Below are positions 1-7,719 of a stretch of 64,000 nt of DNA, piece after piece. How positions within the stretch are numbered: position 1 is the first letter of the stretch; every line of letters begins with the position of its first letter. Source of the stretch: Cobetia sp. L2A1. Lineage in GTDB: Bacteria; Pseudomonadota; Gammaproteobacteria; Pseudomonadales; Halomonadaceae. The notes below the pieces were generated by a model, which worked only from the letters and a program-made list of their open reading frames with translations, made no database searches and was not told the DNA's origin. The stretch lies in the NCBI RefSeq assembly GCF_009796845.1, contig NZ_CP047025.1, forward strand, positions 1,860,001 to 1,924,000, written 5' to 3'. A program made the position numbers and the translations under genes.

Positions 1-352
1 GTTGGATGAGTTGCTGAGCACGGCAGAGGGCATCGCGACACGGCGTGGTATCCGCGTGACGCATCAGCAAACCCATGCGGCGGATGCGGTCGCCTGTGAT
101 GCCCATTTGATGAAGGCGGTCGACGCGGGGATTGCATCGACAGGGCAACCTGCCTTCCGGCTGCCAAGTGGTGCGGGTCACGATGCGATGGCGATCAGCC
201 ACCTGTGCCCAGTAGGCATGCTGTTTCTGCGCTGCGAACGCGGTATCAGCCACCATCCGTTGGAAGCGGTGAACGAAGAAGATGTCGCGCGTGCACTTGC
301 AGCCCTGATTGCGAGTATCGAGTCACTGGCTGCGGAGCAGGGCAGTCAGTGA
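1..352 (+). CDS. Allantoate amidohydrolase-like M20 hydrolase, C-terminal part
   Basis: The reading frame is already open at the left edge, so only about 116 C-terminal residues are visible. The stretch LPSGAGHDA followed by a histidine-rich end (ISHHPLEAV) is typical of the Zn-dependent allantoate amidohydrolase / N-carbamoyl-amino-acid hydrolase branch of peptidase family M20, where the GHDA histidine belongs to the active site. The family hydrolyses allantoate or N-carbamoyl compounds with release of ammonia in the cytoplasm. It is followed by uraD, uraH and puuD, so allantoate amidohydrolase (allC type) is the most likely role. An N-carbamoyl-beta-alanine or N-carbamoyl-L-amino-acid hydrolase cannot be excluded from the tail alone. 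The stop codon lies in the first copy of a 22-bp tandem repeat. Confidence 0.8.
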   Translation, partial: LDELLSTAEGIATRRGIRVTHQQTHAADAVACDAHLMKAVDAGIASTGQPAFRLPSGAGHDAMAISHLCPVGMLFLRCERGISHHPLEAVNEEDVARALAALIASIESLAAEQGSQ

Positions 353-396
353 TGCGGAGTAGAGCAGCCAGTGATGTGAAGCAGGGCAGGCATGAC
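331..396. repeat. Three 22-bp tandem repeats over the end of the allC-like gene
   Basis: Units begin at 331, 353 and 375. Units 1 and 2 both read TGCGGAG, then AGAGCAG or AGGGCAG, then CAGTGA, differing at three positions; unit 3 (starting TGTGAAG) is more diverged. The first copy encodes the last residues and the stop of the upstream gene, and the other two lie after it. A unit of 22 is not a multiple of 3, so the copies are not in the same frame. Confidence 0.75.
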
Positions 397-399
397 ACG

Positions 400-933
400 C
401 TAATCGGCTGACAGCATGGCAGGAAGTCTCACCGCGGCAATCGCATCAATCTGCGCCAGTGCCTCAGAGAATTCAGCCTCGGTAGTGTGCGGTAAGCGCC
501 TCTCCAGCTCATTCAGGAGACTTGCTGCACTGTGCTCTTTTACACAGATGATGAACGGTATCTGGTGGCGTGTCTGATAGGCGGCATTGGCAGTAATGAA
601 CCGCTCGCGTGTGGCGTCGTCAAGTTGATCCAGTCCTGCGCCACGTTGCTCGTCCTGCGAGGCTTGAGACAATGTGTCTAGCTTGGCAACGGCTAGTTCG
701 GGATGCGCGAGAATCAGCTCGCGTTGCTCAGCATGACTGGCAGCACGCACTGCCTGGGCGCAGGCGTTGAGCAGCACCTCCGGGCTATGGAAGGGCCGTT
801 CACTGGCGGCGCGCTCCACTACCCAATCGGAGTGCTCATACAATCCGCTCAAGCGACGGGCCAATGCTTCTGGCGGCAAGCCGTTAAGCGTGTCCAGCAT
901 CACGATGTACTGCATTGGTGTCTCGATTGGCAT
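400..933 (-). CDS. uraD: OHCU decarboxylase (2-oxo-4-hydroxy-4-carboxy-5-ureidoimidazoline decarboxylase)
   Basis: The 177-residue protein matches the UraD family in length and in the LILAHPELA block (H77), the conserved histidine region of OHCU decarboxylases. It catalyses the last step from urate to S-allantoin, decarboxylating the product of 5-hydroxyisourate hydrolase. I chose the ATG at 933 because GGAG lies 8 bases upstream; an in-frame ATG at 984 lacks such a site. It is convergent with the allantoate hydrolase-like gene and divergent from uraH-puuD, which supply the two preceding steps. The shared 280-bp upstream region holds a RutR-like palindrome. Confidence 0.93.
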   Translation of the reverse strand: MPIETPMQYIVMLDTLNGLPPEALARRLSGLYEHSDWVVERAASERPFHSPEVLLNACAQAVRAASHAEQRELILAHPELAVAKLDTLSQASQDEQRGAGLDQLDDATRERFITANAAYQTRHQIPFIICVKEHSAASLLNELERRLPHTTEAEFSEALAQIDAIAAVRLPAMLSAD

Positions 934-1097
934 GCGCCTTGCTCCACAGTGAAGTTGAAAGGTGTGAGGGATCCAATGAATCATCAGCTTGCAATGCGTA
1001 TGCCGCCGGTCACTCTGGCGTCTATCGGCGGCTTCAAGTAGCGCCAGGATGGGCGACTCACCTCATTGATCAATAGGGGCGAACTGCGGCTTGCACC

Positions 1098-1113
1098 CTG
1101 ACCAATAGGTCAA
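1098..1113. promoter_or_regulatory. RutR-like operator between uraD and uraH
   Basis: The sequence CTGACCAATAGGTCAA is close to the established RutR consensus TTGACCAnnTGGTCAA: the half-sites TGACC and GGTCA are perfectly placed and only one inner base (A for T) and one outer base differ. It sits 104 bases before uraH and 164 bases before uraD. A better copy lies at 37285-37300 next to a RutR-type gene. Assignment is by motif and context only. Confidence 0.55.
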
Positions 1114-1216
1114 GTTATAGGTCGCACCAAGTAAGTGCAATTGAACAATAGAACACTAGTCTTCAGACCCTGGCTAGACGCTCAATGGATAGATAGCCAA
1201 TAACAAGGATTTGGTC

Positions 1217-1555
1217 ATGCCTAGACTTACTACTCACGTACTCAATCAGGCCGAAGGCATTGCTGGCAGTGGGGTCTGTGTCGTACTGGAGCTCAAGACT
1301 GTCGAGGGCAGTTTTCAAGAAATCGCCCGACGCGTCACCAATACTGACGGGCGCCTCGATGCCCCTCTTCTTGATGATGACCAGCCCGGCGACTATCGCC
1401 TCAGCTTCATGATTGGCGATTATTTTGCCACGCGCCCCTGTGGCAAGGGCATGCTGACCCGTGTGCCCGTCGAGTTCGCGCTTGAGGCTGCAGGTCACTA
1501 CCACATCCCGCTGCTGGTCACGCCGTGGGCCTACAGCGTCTATCGCGGCAGCTAA
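1217..1555 (+). CDS. uraH: 5-hydroxyisourate hydrolase (transthyretin-like)
   Basis: The 112-residue protein begins MPRLTTHVLNQAEGIAG and ends with YRGS, the C-terminal signature of HIU hydrolases that separates them from transthyretin. H7 and the terminal YRGS are active-site elements of the family. The enzyme hydrolyses 5-hydroxyisourate, the product of urate oxidase, to OHCU. The ATG at 1217 was chosen over a TTG at 1211 because AAGGA lies 7 bases upstream. puuD starts 9 bases after the stop, so both genes very likely share one transcript, with uraD divergent from it. Confidence 0.95.
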   Translation: MPRLTTHVLNQAEGIAGSGVCVVLELKTVEGSFQEIARRVTNTDGRLDAPLLDDDQPGDYRLSFMIGDYFATRPCGKGMLTRVPVEFALEAAGHYHIPLLVTPWAYSVYRGS

Positions 1556-1564
1556 GGAGCAGGC

Positions 1565-2788
1565 ATGAGTGCATATCTACTCGATTGGGCGATGCTGCTG
1601 ACGCGCTGGCTGCACGTGATGGCGGGCATTGCCTGGATTGGTGCGTCGTTCTTCTTCATCTGGCTCGACAATCGTCGTCAGCCTGCCCGCCATGCGGTCG
1701 ATGGGCGTCCGGGGGGTGAGTTGTGGGCCGTGCATGGCGGTGGGCTTTATCATCTGTTTCGCCATGATGGGGTCAGTGAAACACTGCCCAGCGAGATTCA
1801 CTGGTTCAAGTGGGAGGCCTACGTCACCTGGCTTTCTGGCATGGGGCTTTTCACGCTGATCTACCTGTTGCAGCCGCAGGCCTATCTGATAGACCCACGC
1901 GTGTTCGAGATGAGCGGTACCCTGGCCGTGTGCAGTGCTCTGGGGCTGCTGGTCGGCGGCTGGCTGGGCTACGAAGCGATCTGTCGCAGCCCACTCAAGC
2001 GCAATGCCGGTGGCCTGTTCGTGGCGGTCGGTGTGTGGCTGACACTGGCGGCCTGGCTCGCCACGGAGCTGTTTTCCGGACGCGCCGCCTTCCTGCTGAT
2101 GGGGGCACTGATGGGCAGCATCATGGCGGGCAATGTCTTCAACGTGATCATTCCGGGACAGAAGGCGTTGCTGGCGGCAGCGCAGCGCGGTGAAACGCCT
2201 GATCCCATGCATGGTCAGCGGGCCAAGCAGCGTTCGGTTCACAACACCTTCATCACGCTACCTGCCGTACTGATGATGATCAGCAATCACTACCCGCTGC
2301 TGTATGCCAACGAGTATCGCCTCGGTGTCATTCTGCTGCTGCTGGTGACCGGTGGCCTGATACGCATCGCCACGGTAGACCATCACAAGGGCGTCAAGCG
2401 TCTCTGGGTACCCGTGGGGGCATTGCTGGCGCTGATCGGCGTGATCGTGCTGTGCGCACCGCGGCCGCAGGCCGTATCGCCAGCCACCGAGTCGTCCGAG
2501 CCAGTGGCGGCCAGTGGCACTGTCGGAGAACAGGGCGCGCTGCGCGAGCAGGTCACCCATATCATCGAGCAGCGCTGCGCAGGCTGTCACAGCGACACGC
2601 CCAACTTGATCGGCCTGACGGCGCCGGCGGCCGGCGTGGCTTTCAATGGCTGGGAGGATATCCAGCGCCAGGCCCTGCGTATCCATCAGCGTACGGTGGT
2701 CGACAAGAGCATGCCGCTGGCCAACATGACGCAGATGACCGATGCCGAGCGCCAGATGCTGGATGACTGGTGGAAGGCAAGTCAGTGA
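1565..2788 (+). CDS. puuD: Membrane-bound urate oxidase with C-terminal cytochrome c domain
   Basis: The 407-residue protein has an N-terminal polytopic membrane domain with eight or so hydrophobic segments in residues 10-300, starting with WAMLLTRWLHVMAGIAWIG. A cytochrome c domain follows, with the haem motif C338-A-G-C-H342. This architecture is that of PuuD, the bacterial urate hydroxylase that passes electrons to the respiratory chain instead of making peroxide. The start has AAGGAG 5 bases upstream. Product 5-hydroxyisourate goes to UraH, encoded immediately upstream. No soluble uricase gene is present in the window, so PuuD would carry the urate step. Confidence 0.93.
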   Translation: MSAYLLDWAMLLTRWLHVMAGIAWIGASFFFIWLDNRRQPARHAVDGRPGGELWAVHGGGLYHLFRHDGVSETLPSEIHWFKWEAYVTWLSGMGLFTLIYLLQPQAYLIDPRVFEMSGTLAVCSALGLLVGGWLGYEAICRSPLKRNAGGLFVAVGVWLTLAAWLATELFSGRAAFLLMGALMGSIMAGNVFNVIIPGQKALLAAAQRGETPDPMHGQRAKQRSVHNTFITLPAVLMMISNHYPLLYANEYRLGVILLLLVTGGLIRIATVDHHKGVKRLWVPVGALLALIGVIVLCAPRPQAVSPATESSEPVAASGTVGEQGALREQVTHIIEQRCAGCHSDTPNLIGLTAPAAGVAFNGWEDIQRQALRIHQRTVVDKSMPLANMTQMTDAERQMLDDWWKASQ

Positions 2789-2856
2789 ACTGACACCGGA
2801 CTCATCACTCTCTGCCATTGCAGCATCACGTGAGTGCCACATCATCATCACTTCTC

Positions 2857-2891
2857 GCAGCCCTCGCCGATATCCCGTCGGCGGGGGCTGC
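2857..2891. terminator. Hairpin between convergent puuD and tetR
   Basis: Arms at 2857-2870 and 2878-2891 pair over 14 positions with a single G-T wobble around a 7-base loop. The position between the ends of two convergent genes fits a shared terminator, although the T tract is short. Confidence 0.6.
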
Positions 2892-2897
2892 GCCGTT

Positions 2898-3554
2898 TCA
2901 GCCCGTGTGGCGCGCGGCAAACCGCGCAAGGTCGTCGGGTTGACAAGGCTCGCCAACGAACACTTCCACATATTCCGCCATGCGGCCGATGCGCTCCTCG
3001 GTGCTTTCCCGCGTGCGCATCGAGAGGTAACCGATCTGGGTGAGATAGATGGTGCGGGCACGCACATTGGCGAGCTGCGCCGGTTGCCCGAAGCGCACCA
3101 GCATCTGGGTCAGCGCGGCGATACGGGCAGTGTCTGCCAGCGCGACGGCATCTGCGACCGCGTCATTCTGGGCCGCCCAATTGCGGATCGCCAGCTCGAA
3201 GCGCGAGTCGAACAATGCCTCATCCAGCCAACAATCAAAGACGTTGAGCATGGCCTCGACGACCGTGGCCGCGTAGCGCTCACATTGCTGTAGCAGCCCG
3301 GCGGTATTGGTCGTGTCCCAGCGGGCGAGCAGGGCGTCGAGCAGCGCTTCGCGGTCCTTGAAACCCCAGTAGAAGCTGGTGCGTGACAGTGCCAAGGTCT
3401 TGGCGAGCGTCATCACCCGTACCGAATCGACCCCTGCCTCGAGCAGCTGATGATAGGCGGCGTCCAGCCAATCCTCTGCCTTGCCACGCCCAGCGGGATG
3501 CGGTCGTGTCCGTGTGCTTGAGAGGGCAGGCGTGGGGGCGCTGGCATCTGACAT
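2898..3554 (-). CDS. TetR/AcrR-family transcriptional regulator
   Basis: The 218-residue protein has a TetR N-terminal DNA-binding domain: the segment around residues 27-75 runs through VMTLAKTLALSRTSFYWGFK, a clear TetR helix-turn-helix, followed by an all-helical ligand domain. The start at 3554 is preceded by GAGGAG; a longer open frame to 3698 reads as non-coding leader. The gene diverges from the flavin oxidoreductase at 3810, and a TGTACA-N4-TGTACA palindrome lies between them, so it probably represses that gene and itself. The inducer is unknown; a proline betaine or N-methylproline type compound would suit the neighbour. Confidence 0.9.
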   Translation of the reverse strand: MSDASAPTPALSSTRTRPHPAGRGKAEDWLDAAYHQLLEAGVDSVRVMTLAKTLALSRTSFYWGFKDREALLDALLARWDTTNTAGLLQQCERYAATVVEAMLNVFDCWLDEALFDSRFELAIRNWAAQNDAVADAVALADTARIAALTQMLVRFGQPAQLANVRARTIYLTQIGYLSMRTRESTEERIGRMAEYVEVFVGEPCQPDDLARFAARHTG

Positions 3555-3739
3555 TGATGGTCTCCTCGAAGGCAATCGTTGGCTCTGGGCGCATAGCCAG
3601 CGTTCAGAGAGTGACAAGAGGGACTCTAGAGAGCATGAGCATGCTGTTTGCGACTCCCATGATGCTGACTGCGCCAATCGTGATGGAACAGTCTTCAAAG
3701 GGCGCGCATGGCCTGAAGTGTGGCGCTATAGTCAGCGTA

Positions 3740-3755
3740 TGTACAGAAGTGTACA
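3740..3755. promoter_or_regulatory. Palindromic operator candidate between tetR and oxidoreductase
   Basis: TGTACAGAAGTGTACA consists of two TGTACA hexamers around a 4-base spacer. It lies 55 bases before the oxidoreductase start and 186 bases before the tetR start, a usual place for a TetR-family operator. The assignment is inferred from symmetry and location. Confidence 0.5.
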
Positions 3756-3809
3756 CGACAAGAACAAGACTGTTTACCGTGTCTCATGACCTGACTTTCA
3801 GGAGGCCGC

Positions 3810-5906
3810 ATGGCTCAGGATCCGCTGCTCACCCCGTTCACGCTCAAGCACCTGACACTCAAGAATCGCTTGATGATGACCTCCCACGAGCCTGCCTACC
3901 CCGAAGACGGCATGCCCAAGGCACGCTATCGCGCCTATCACGAGGAGCGGGCGCGTGCCGGTATCGCGCTGACCATGACAGCGGGCTCTGCCTCGGTCGC
4001 CAAGGACAGCCCGCCGGTGTTCAACAACATCCTGGCGTATCGCGATGAGGTGGTGCCATGGCTCAGCGAGCTGACGGATGCCTGTCACGAGCACGGTACC
4101 GCGGTGATGATCCAGCTCACGCATCTGGGGCGCCGCACTCGCTGGGACAAGGCAGACTGGCTACCCGCCGTATCACCATCGCACCGTCGCGAGGCATCAC
4201 ATCGTGCCTTTCCCAAGCGCCTTGAAGACTGGGATATCGCACGTATCGTGCGTGATTACGCGGATGCGGCCGAGCGCATGCAGGCTGCAGGGCTCGACGG
4301 TATCGAGTTGCAGGCCTACGGCCACTTGATGGATCAGTTCTGGTCGCCGCTCACCAATACGCTGGATAGCCCCTATGGCGGCAGTCTCGACAATCGTCTG
4401 CGCTTCACGATGGAAGTGCTGGCGGCCATTCGTGCGCGCGTGGGGCAGGAATTCATCGTCGGCGTGCGCTACACCGGCGATGAATGTCTGACTGGCGGAC
4501 TGGATGCAAGTGATGGCCTGGAAGTCTCGCGCCTTTTGCGCGACAGCGGTCAGGTCGATTTCCTCAACGTGGTGCGTGGGCACATCGATACCGATGCAGG
4601 CCTTACCGATGTCATCCCGATTCAGGGCATGGCCAGCGCGCCGCATCTGGATTTTGCCGGGCAGATTCGGGAAGCGATGGACTTCCCGACCTTCCACGGC
4701 GCCAAGATTCAGGACATCGCCACGGCACGTCATGCCATCGCCACCGGCAAGGTCGACATGGTCGGCATGACGCGTGCGCACATGGCAGACCCGCACATCG
4801 TGCGCAAGCTGATGGCCGGCAAGGAAGAGGATATTCGTCCCTGTGTCGGGGCCAACTATTGTCTGGATCGCATCTATCAGGGTGGCGCAGCCTACTGCAT
4901 CCACAATGCCGCCACCGGGCGCGAGCTGGAGCAGCCGCATGACATCGCGCCTGCTGAAATCGCCAGAAAGGTAGTGATCATCGGTGCAGGACCGGGAGGG
5001 CTTGAGGCCGCCCGAGTCGCCGGGGAGCGCGGCCATCAGGTGGTAGTGCTGGAAGCCGCCGACCAGCCCGGTGGCCAGATTCGCCTGACGGCACAGAGCG
5101 AGCGGCGCCGCGAGATGATCGGCATCATCGACTGGCGCATCAGCCGTTGTGAGGCGCTTGGGGTCGAGATTCGCTACAACGTCTTCGCCGAAGTCGATGA
5201 CGTGCTGGCGGAGCAGCCTGACGTGGTCATCGTCGCCACGGGCGGCTATCCCGAAGAAGACATGCCTTCGACTGGCCACGATCTGGTCGTCTCCAGCTGG
5301 GACATTCTCTCCGGTCACATCACGCCCGGCCGCAACGTGCTGCTGTTTGATGATGCTGGCGACCACGCCGCGCTTCAGGCCGCCGAGAGGATCGCCAACT
5401 CCGGTGCCAAGCTCGAGATGATGACGCCAGACCGCACCTTCGCACCGGAAATCATGGCCATGAACCTGGTGCCCTACCTGCGCAGCCTGCAACGTCTCGC
5501 CGTCACCTTCACGCCCACCTATCGCCTCGGTAGTGTCACGCGCAGTGAGGATGGCCAGCTGCTCGCCCATATCGGCAGCGATTATCTGGATGACGCCGTG
5601 GCACAAGGCAAGGGCACCGGTGCCTACGCGGATCAGCGCCTCGTCGACCAGGTAGTCGTCAACTACGGCGCCCGCCCGATGGAAGACCTCTACTTCGAAC
5701 TCAAGCCACATTCGCGCAACGGCGGGGCAGTGGATTATGACGCCTTGATTGAAGGCCTCGCCCAGCCCGCTGACGGCCCCAGTCCGGCACACACCGAGCG
5801 CGCAGTAGATGGCAGGTTCCAGCTCTACCGTATCGGCGACGCCGTCGCGACCCGCAACACCCATGCGGCGATCTATGACGCGCTGAGGCTGATGAAGGTG
5901 GTGTGA
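3810..5906 (+). CDS. NADH:flavin oxidoreductase, N-methylproline demethylase-like
   Basis: The 698-residue protein has an N-terminal old-yellow-enzyme TIM barrel (about residues 1-370), a cysteine cluster region (RPCVGANYCLDRIY then AAYC) and a C-terminal nucleotide-binding domain starting KVVIIGAGPGGLEAARVAGE at about residue 388. This is the dienoyl-CoA reductase / trimethylamine dehydrogenase architecture. The start MAQDPLLTPFTLKHLTLKNR and the SHEPAYPEDGMPK block resemble proteins annotated as N-methylproline demethylases of stachydrine catabolism. The usual C-x2-C-x3-C-x11-C cluster has one cysteine fewer (CVGANYC). GGAGG lies just before the start. The specific substrate is inferred; the enzyme class is secure. 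Confidence 0.82.
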   Translation: MAQDPLLTPFTLKHLTLKNRLMMTSHEPAYPEDGMPKARYRAYHEERARAGIALTMTAGSASVAKDSPPVFNNILAYRDEVVPWLSELTDACHEHGTAVMIQLTHLGRRTRWDKADWLPAVSPSHRREASHRAFPKRLEDWDIARIVRDYADAAERMQAAGLDGIELQAYGHLMDQFWSPLTNTLDSPYGGSLDNRLRFTMEVLAAIRARVGQEFIVGVRYTGDECLTGGLDASDGLEVSRLLRDSGQVDFLNVVRGHIDTDAGLTDVIPIQGMASAPHLDFAGQIREAMDFPTFHGAKIQDIATARHAIATGKVDMVGMTRAHMADPHIVRKLMAGKEEDIRPCVGANYCLDRIYQGGAAYCIHNAATGRELEQPHDIAPAEIARKVVIIGAGPGGLEAARVAGERGHQVVVLEAADQPGGQIRLTAQSERRREMIGIIDWRISRCEALGVEIRYNVFAEVDDVLAEQPDVVIVATGGYPEEDMPSTGHDLVVSSWDILSGHITPGRNVLLFDDAGDHAALQAAERIANSGAKLEMMTPDRTFAPEIMAMNLVPYLRSLQRLAVTFTPTYRLGSVTRSEDGQLLAHIGSDYLDDAVAQGKGTGAYADQRLVDQVVVNYGARPMEDLYFELKPHSRNGGAVDYDALIEGLAQPADGPSPAHTERAVDGRFQLYRIGDAVATRNTHAAIYDALRLMKVV

Positions 5907-5963
5907 GGCAGAGCGGAGTTCTCAGCAGTCATGGTTTCGTGAAAAAGAGTTGCTGAAGGTCGC

Positions 5964-6260
5964 TCAGGAATGGGTGGGATGGAGGGAGTGGATAACACGT
6001 CCTTTGACGAGGTCATTAGACAGCAAGCCCATCTTTTCAGTAGAGGTACTGTCAGGATGGGTGCCTTCCAGCCATAGCATGCCGTCTGGTTGTATCGCGC
6101 GGATTCGCTTGATGATACGGCCGAACTGGGGATGCTGTGCCACCACGATATCGCCGACGCGATAGCGTGAGTGCCAGCGTTTCAGCGTTACAACATAATC
6201 TCCCGGCGCAAGGCCGGGAGACATGCTGAGTCCATTGACGCGGTAGAGTCCGATGGGCAT
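5964..6260 (-). CDS. sodX: Nickel superoxide dismutase maturation protease, S26 family
   Basis: This small protein (98 residues from the ATG at 6260) carries GLSMSPGLAPGDYVV and IIKRIRAI, the serine and lysine boxes of signal-peptidase-like S24/S26 proteases. It lacks a long membrane anchor, as SodX proteins do. SodX removes the N-terminal propeptide of nickel superoxide dismutase so that the nickel-hook histidine becomes the first residue. The gene follows sodN by 43 bases on the same strand, which is the standard order. An alternative TTG start at 6278 would add six residues; the ATG has an AAGAG 7 bases upstream. Confidence 0.9.
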   Translation of the reverse strand: MPIGLYRVNGLSMSPGLAPGDYVVTLKRWHSRYRVGDIVVAQHPQFGRIIKRIRAIQPDGMLWLEGTHPDSTSTEKMGLLSNDLVKGRVIHSLHPTHS

Positions 6261-6303
6261 CAGTTCACTCTTGATCAATTCTTTTGCGCGTCATGTCGTT
6301 GCC

Positions 6304-6804
6304 TCAATCCAGTTTCGGATAGACGACATTTTCAGACGGCGGGTACGGGCAGGTCGCGGTAAAGGTCGTGACACCCTTGGTATCCCAGAACGCCGCCGCG
6401 AATTCATTGATGAGGGTCAGTAGCTTCTCGCCCTTGTCGCGTTCGATGCCTTGTTTACAGGCAGAACCGGCCAGCATGATGCTGTGCACCAGCGTATCGA
6501 TGTCTGGATATTTGTCGCGCTGCGGCTGCTTGATGTAGTCGCCCCAGATGATGCGGATCTCGTGCTTGGCTTTCTCGGCATGATCTTCCTTCTGCTGCAC
6601 CAGGCGGGCCAGCAAGGCCTGGTCTGCCAGAGAGAGGCTCTCTTTCTGGCCCAGCTCGTTGATCAGGTCCATGAAGCGAATGACACTGAGCGCGGCAATC
6701 TGCGCCGCCGCCGGATCATAGATCTTGCAGGGAATATCACAGTGGGCAGAAGCCGAGGGCAGGGCGACCAGTCGATCAATACCGCGTAGTAGCGAATGAA
6801 TCAT
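6304..6804 (-). CDS. sodN: Nickel-containing superoxide dismutase
   Basis: The 166-residue precursor has a 20-residue leader ending in PSASA followed by H21-C22-D-I-P-C26-K-I-Y-D-P, the nickel hook of NiSOD in which the new N-terminal histidine and the two cysteines bind nickel. The rest is a helical bundle of the family's length. The enzyme dismutes superoxide without iron or manganese. The leader would be removed by SodX, encoded next. The ATG overlaps the stop of the preceding small gene by one base and has AAGGA 9 bases upstream, so translation is probably coupled. A Fur-like box precedes the operon. Confidence 0.96.
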   Translation of the reverse strand: MIHSLLRGIDRLVALPSASAHCDIPCKIYDPAAAQIAALSVIRFMDLINELGQKESLSLADQALLARLVQQKEDHAEKAKHEIRIIWGDYIKQPQRDKYPDIDTLVHSIMLAGSACKQGIERDKGEKLLTLINEFAAAFWDTKGVTTFTATCPYPPSENVVYPKLD

Positions 6805-7016
6805 CAGTGATCGTCCTTCTTTTTAGCGCGTGAATGTTTCTGTTGAGCTTGATTCATCACGTAGCAGGCTGTCGCAATGACGGCTGCGATGGAGGCGAAG
6901 AGGATGCCGTGCGTCAGCGGACTGGTCCAATCGCCATGGTCGTGCCCCGGGTGTGCCTGTGCCGTATTGGCTATCGCCAACAGCATCAGACTTCCGATTC
7001 CGATCATCTTCTTCAT
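6804..7016 (-). CDS. Small His-rich membrane protein of the NiSOD operon
   Basis: The 70-residue product starts with a signal peptide (MKKMIGIGSLMLLAIANTAQA), continues with HPGHDHGDW, has one hydrophobic segment (ILFASIAAVIATACYVM) and ends in a very basic and acidic tail (KHSRAKKKDDH). It would sit in the inner membrane with the histidine cluster on the periplasmic side. No enzymatic family is recognised. Its place directly before sodN, with overlapping stop and start, and the metal-binding look of the HPGHDHGD segment suggest a role in nickel uptake or sensing for SodN; that is inference. Confidence 0.75.
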   Translation of the reverse strand: MKKMIGIGSLMLLAIANTAQAHPGHDHGDWTSPLTHGILFASIAAVIATACYVMNQAQQKHSRAKKKDDH

Positions 7017-7040
7017 GCAGTGTCTCCTTGAGCAATAGCG

Positions 7041-7445
7041 TTAGTGCTGAGTGTTTGCTTTGCGCCCAGAATGGGCATGTCGTGTCTGGACTCCCAGCCA
7101 TTGAGCGGTATTCATGATGTCGAGCCGAGTCTGACCGGTACCACGAAGCAGCGCCTGTTGATGCTCATGGCAAATATCAGGCTGCATCAAGGCATGGGAG
7201 AGTCGAGCATGCGCCGCCTGCAAAGCGTTCAAGGCTTCCTGGTGCTGACCTTGAGCACGATAGAGATCCGCCAGGTTCTGATAGCTCACCACCAGCGCCA
7301 CGACGCCTTCCTCAGGATTGTTGGAGGGAGCCACCAGCGCATCGGCACGATAACAGGCACTGAGATAGTGATGTTCAGCACTAAGGTAGTGGCCCTGCTC
7401 GAACAGAGCATTGGCCGTTGTCGTCTCGAGTTTCCATTCGTCCAT
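7041..7445 (-). CDS. TPR-like protein of unknown function, first gene of NiSOD operon
   Basis: The 134-residue protein is mostly helical and reads like two tetratricopeptide-type hairpins: ANALFEQGHYLSAEHHYLSA and SYQNLADLYRAQGQHQEALN both have the TPR spacing of small and aromatic residues. No signal peptide is seen, so it is probably cytoplasmic. GGGAG lies 6 bases before the ATG. The next gene starts 24 bases after the stop, so it heads a four-gene unit with sodN and sodX, and a Fur-like box lies 64 bases upstream. Its exact job is unknown; a scaffold or chaperone role is a guess. Confidence 0.7.
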   Translation of the reverse strand: MDEWKLETTTANALFEQGHYLSAEHHYLSACYRADALVAPSNNPEEGVVALVVSYQNLADLYRAQGQHQEALNALQAAHARLSHALMQPDICHEHQQALLRGTGQTRLDIMNTAQWLGVQTRHAHSGRKANTQH

Positions 7446-7508
7446 GAGTCACTCCCGTGTGCTGGTAAGGTGCGCTGGCAGTCATCATATGCAATTAATG
7501 ATCTACAT

Positions 7509-7527
7509 GATTGTGATAATCATTCTC
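7509..7527. promoter_or_regulatory. Fur box upstream of the NiSOD operon
   Basis: GATTGTGATAATCATTCTC matches the 19-bp Fur consensus GATAATGATAATCATTATC at 16 of 19 positions, with the core TGATAATCATT intact. It lies 64 bases upstream of the first gene of the TPR/His-rich/sodN/sodX operon, where a bound repressor would block transcription. A related regulator such as Nur or Zur could also use such a site, but the match is best for Fur. Confidence 0.72.
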
Positions 7528-7719
7528 ATCTAATATTGGTTTATTCTGCCTCGTGATGCAAGCGCTTGATCAGGAAATCATCCTGTCTGGCGGACATTGT
7601 TCATCAGGGCAATGCGATGGGGCGAGACGAGCAGGAATTGTCATCCAATACGGCTGGTCATCGAGTCAGAGGACCAGCCATATCAGTCATGGGTCATGCT
7701 TGTCTGGAGTACGAGTGTC

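Noticed and set aside
4197..5864. A 555-codon minus-strand open frame
   Set aside because: It is fully antisense to the flavin oxidoreductase, whose domains and ribosome site are clear. The antisense product has no recognisable motif.
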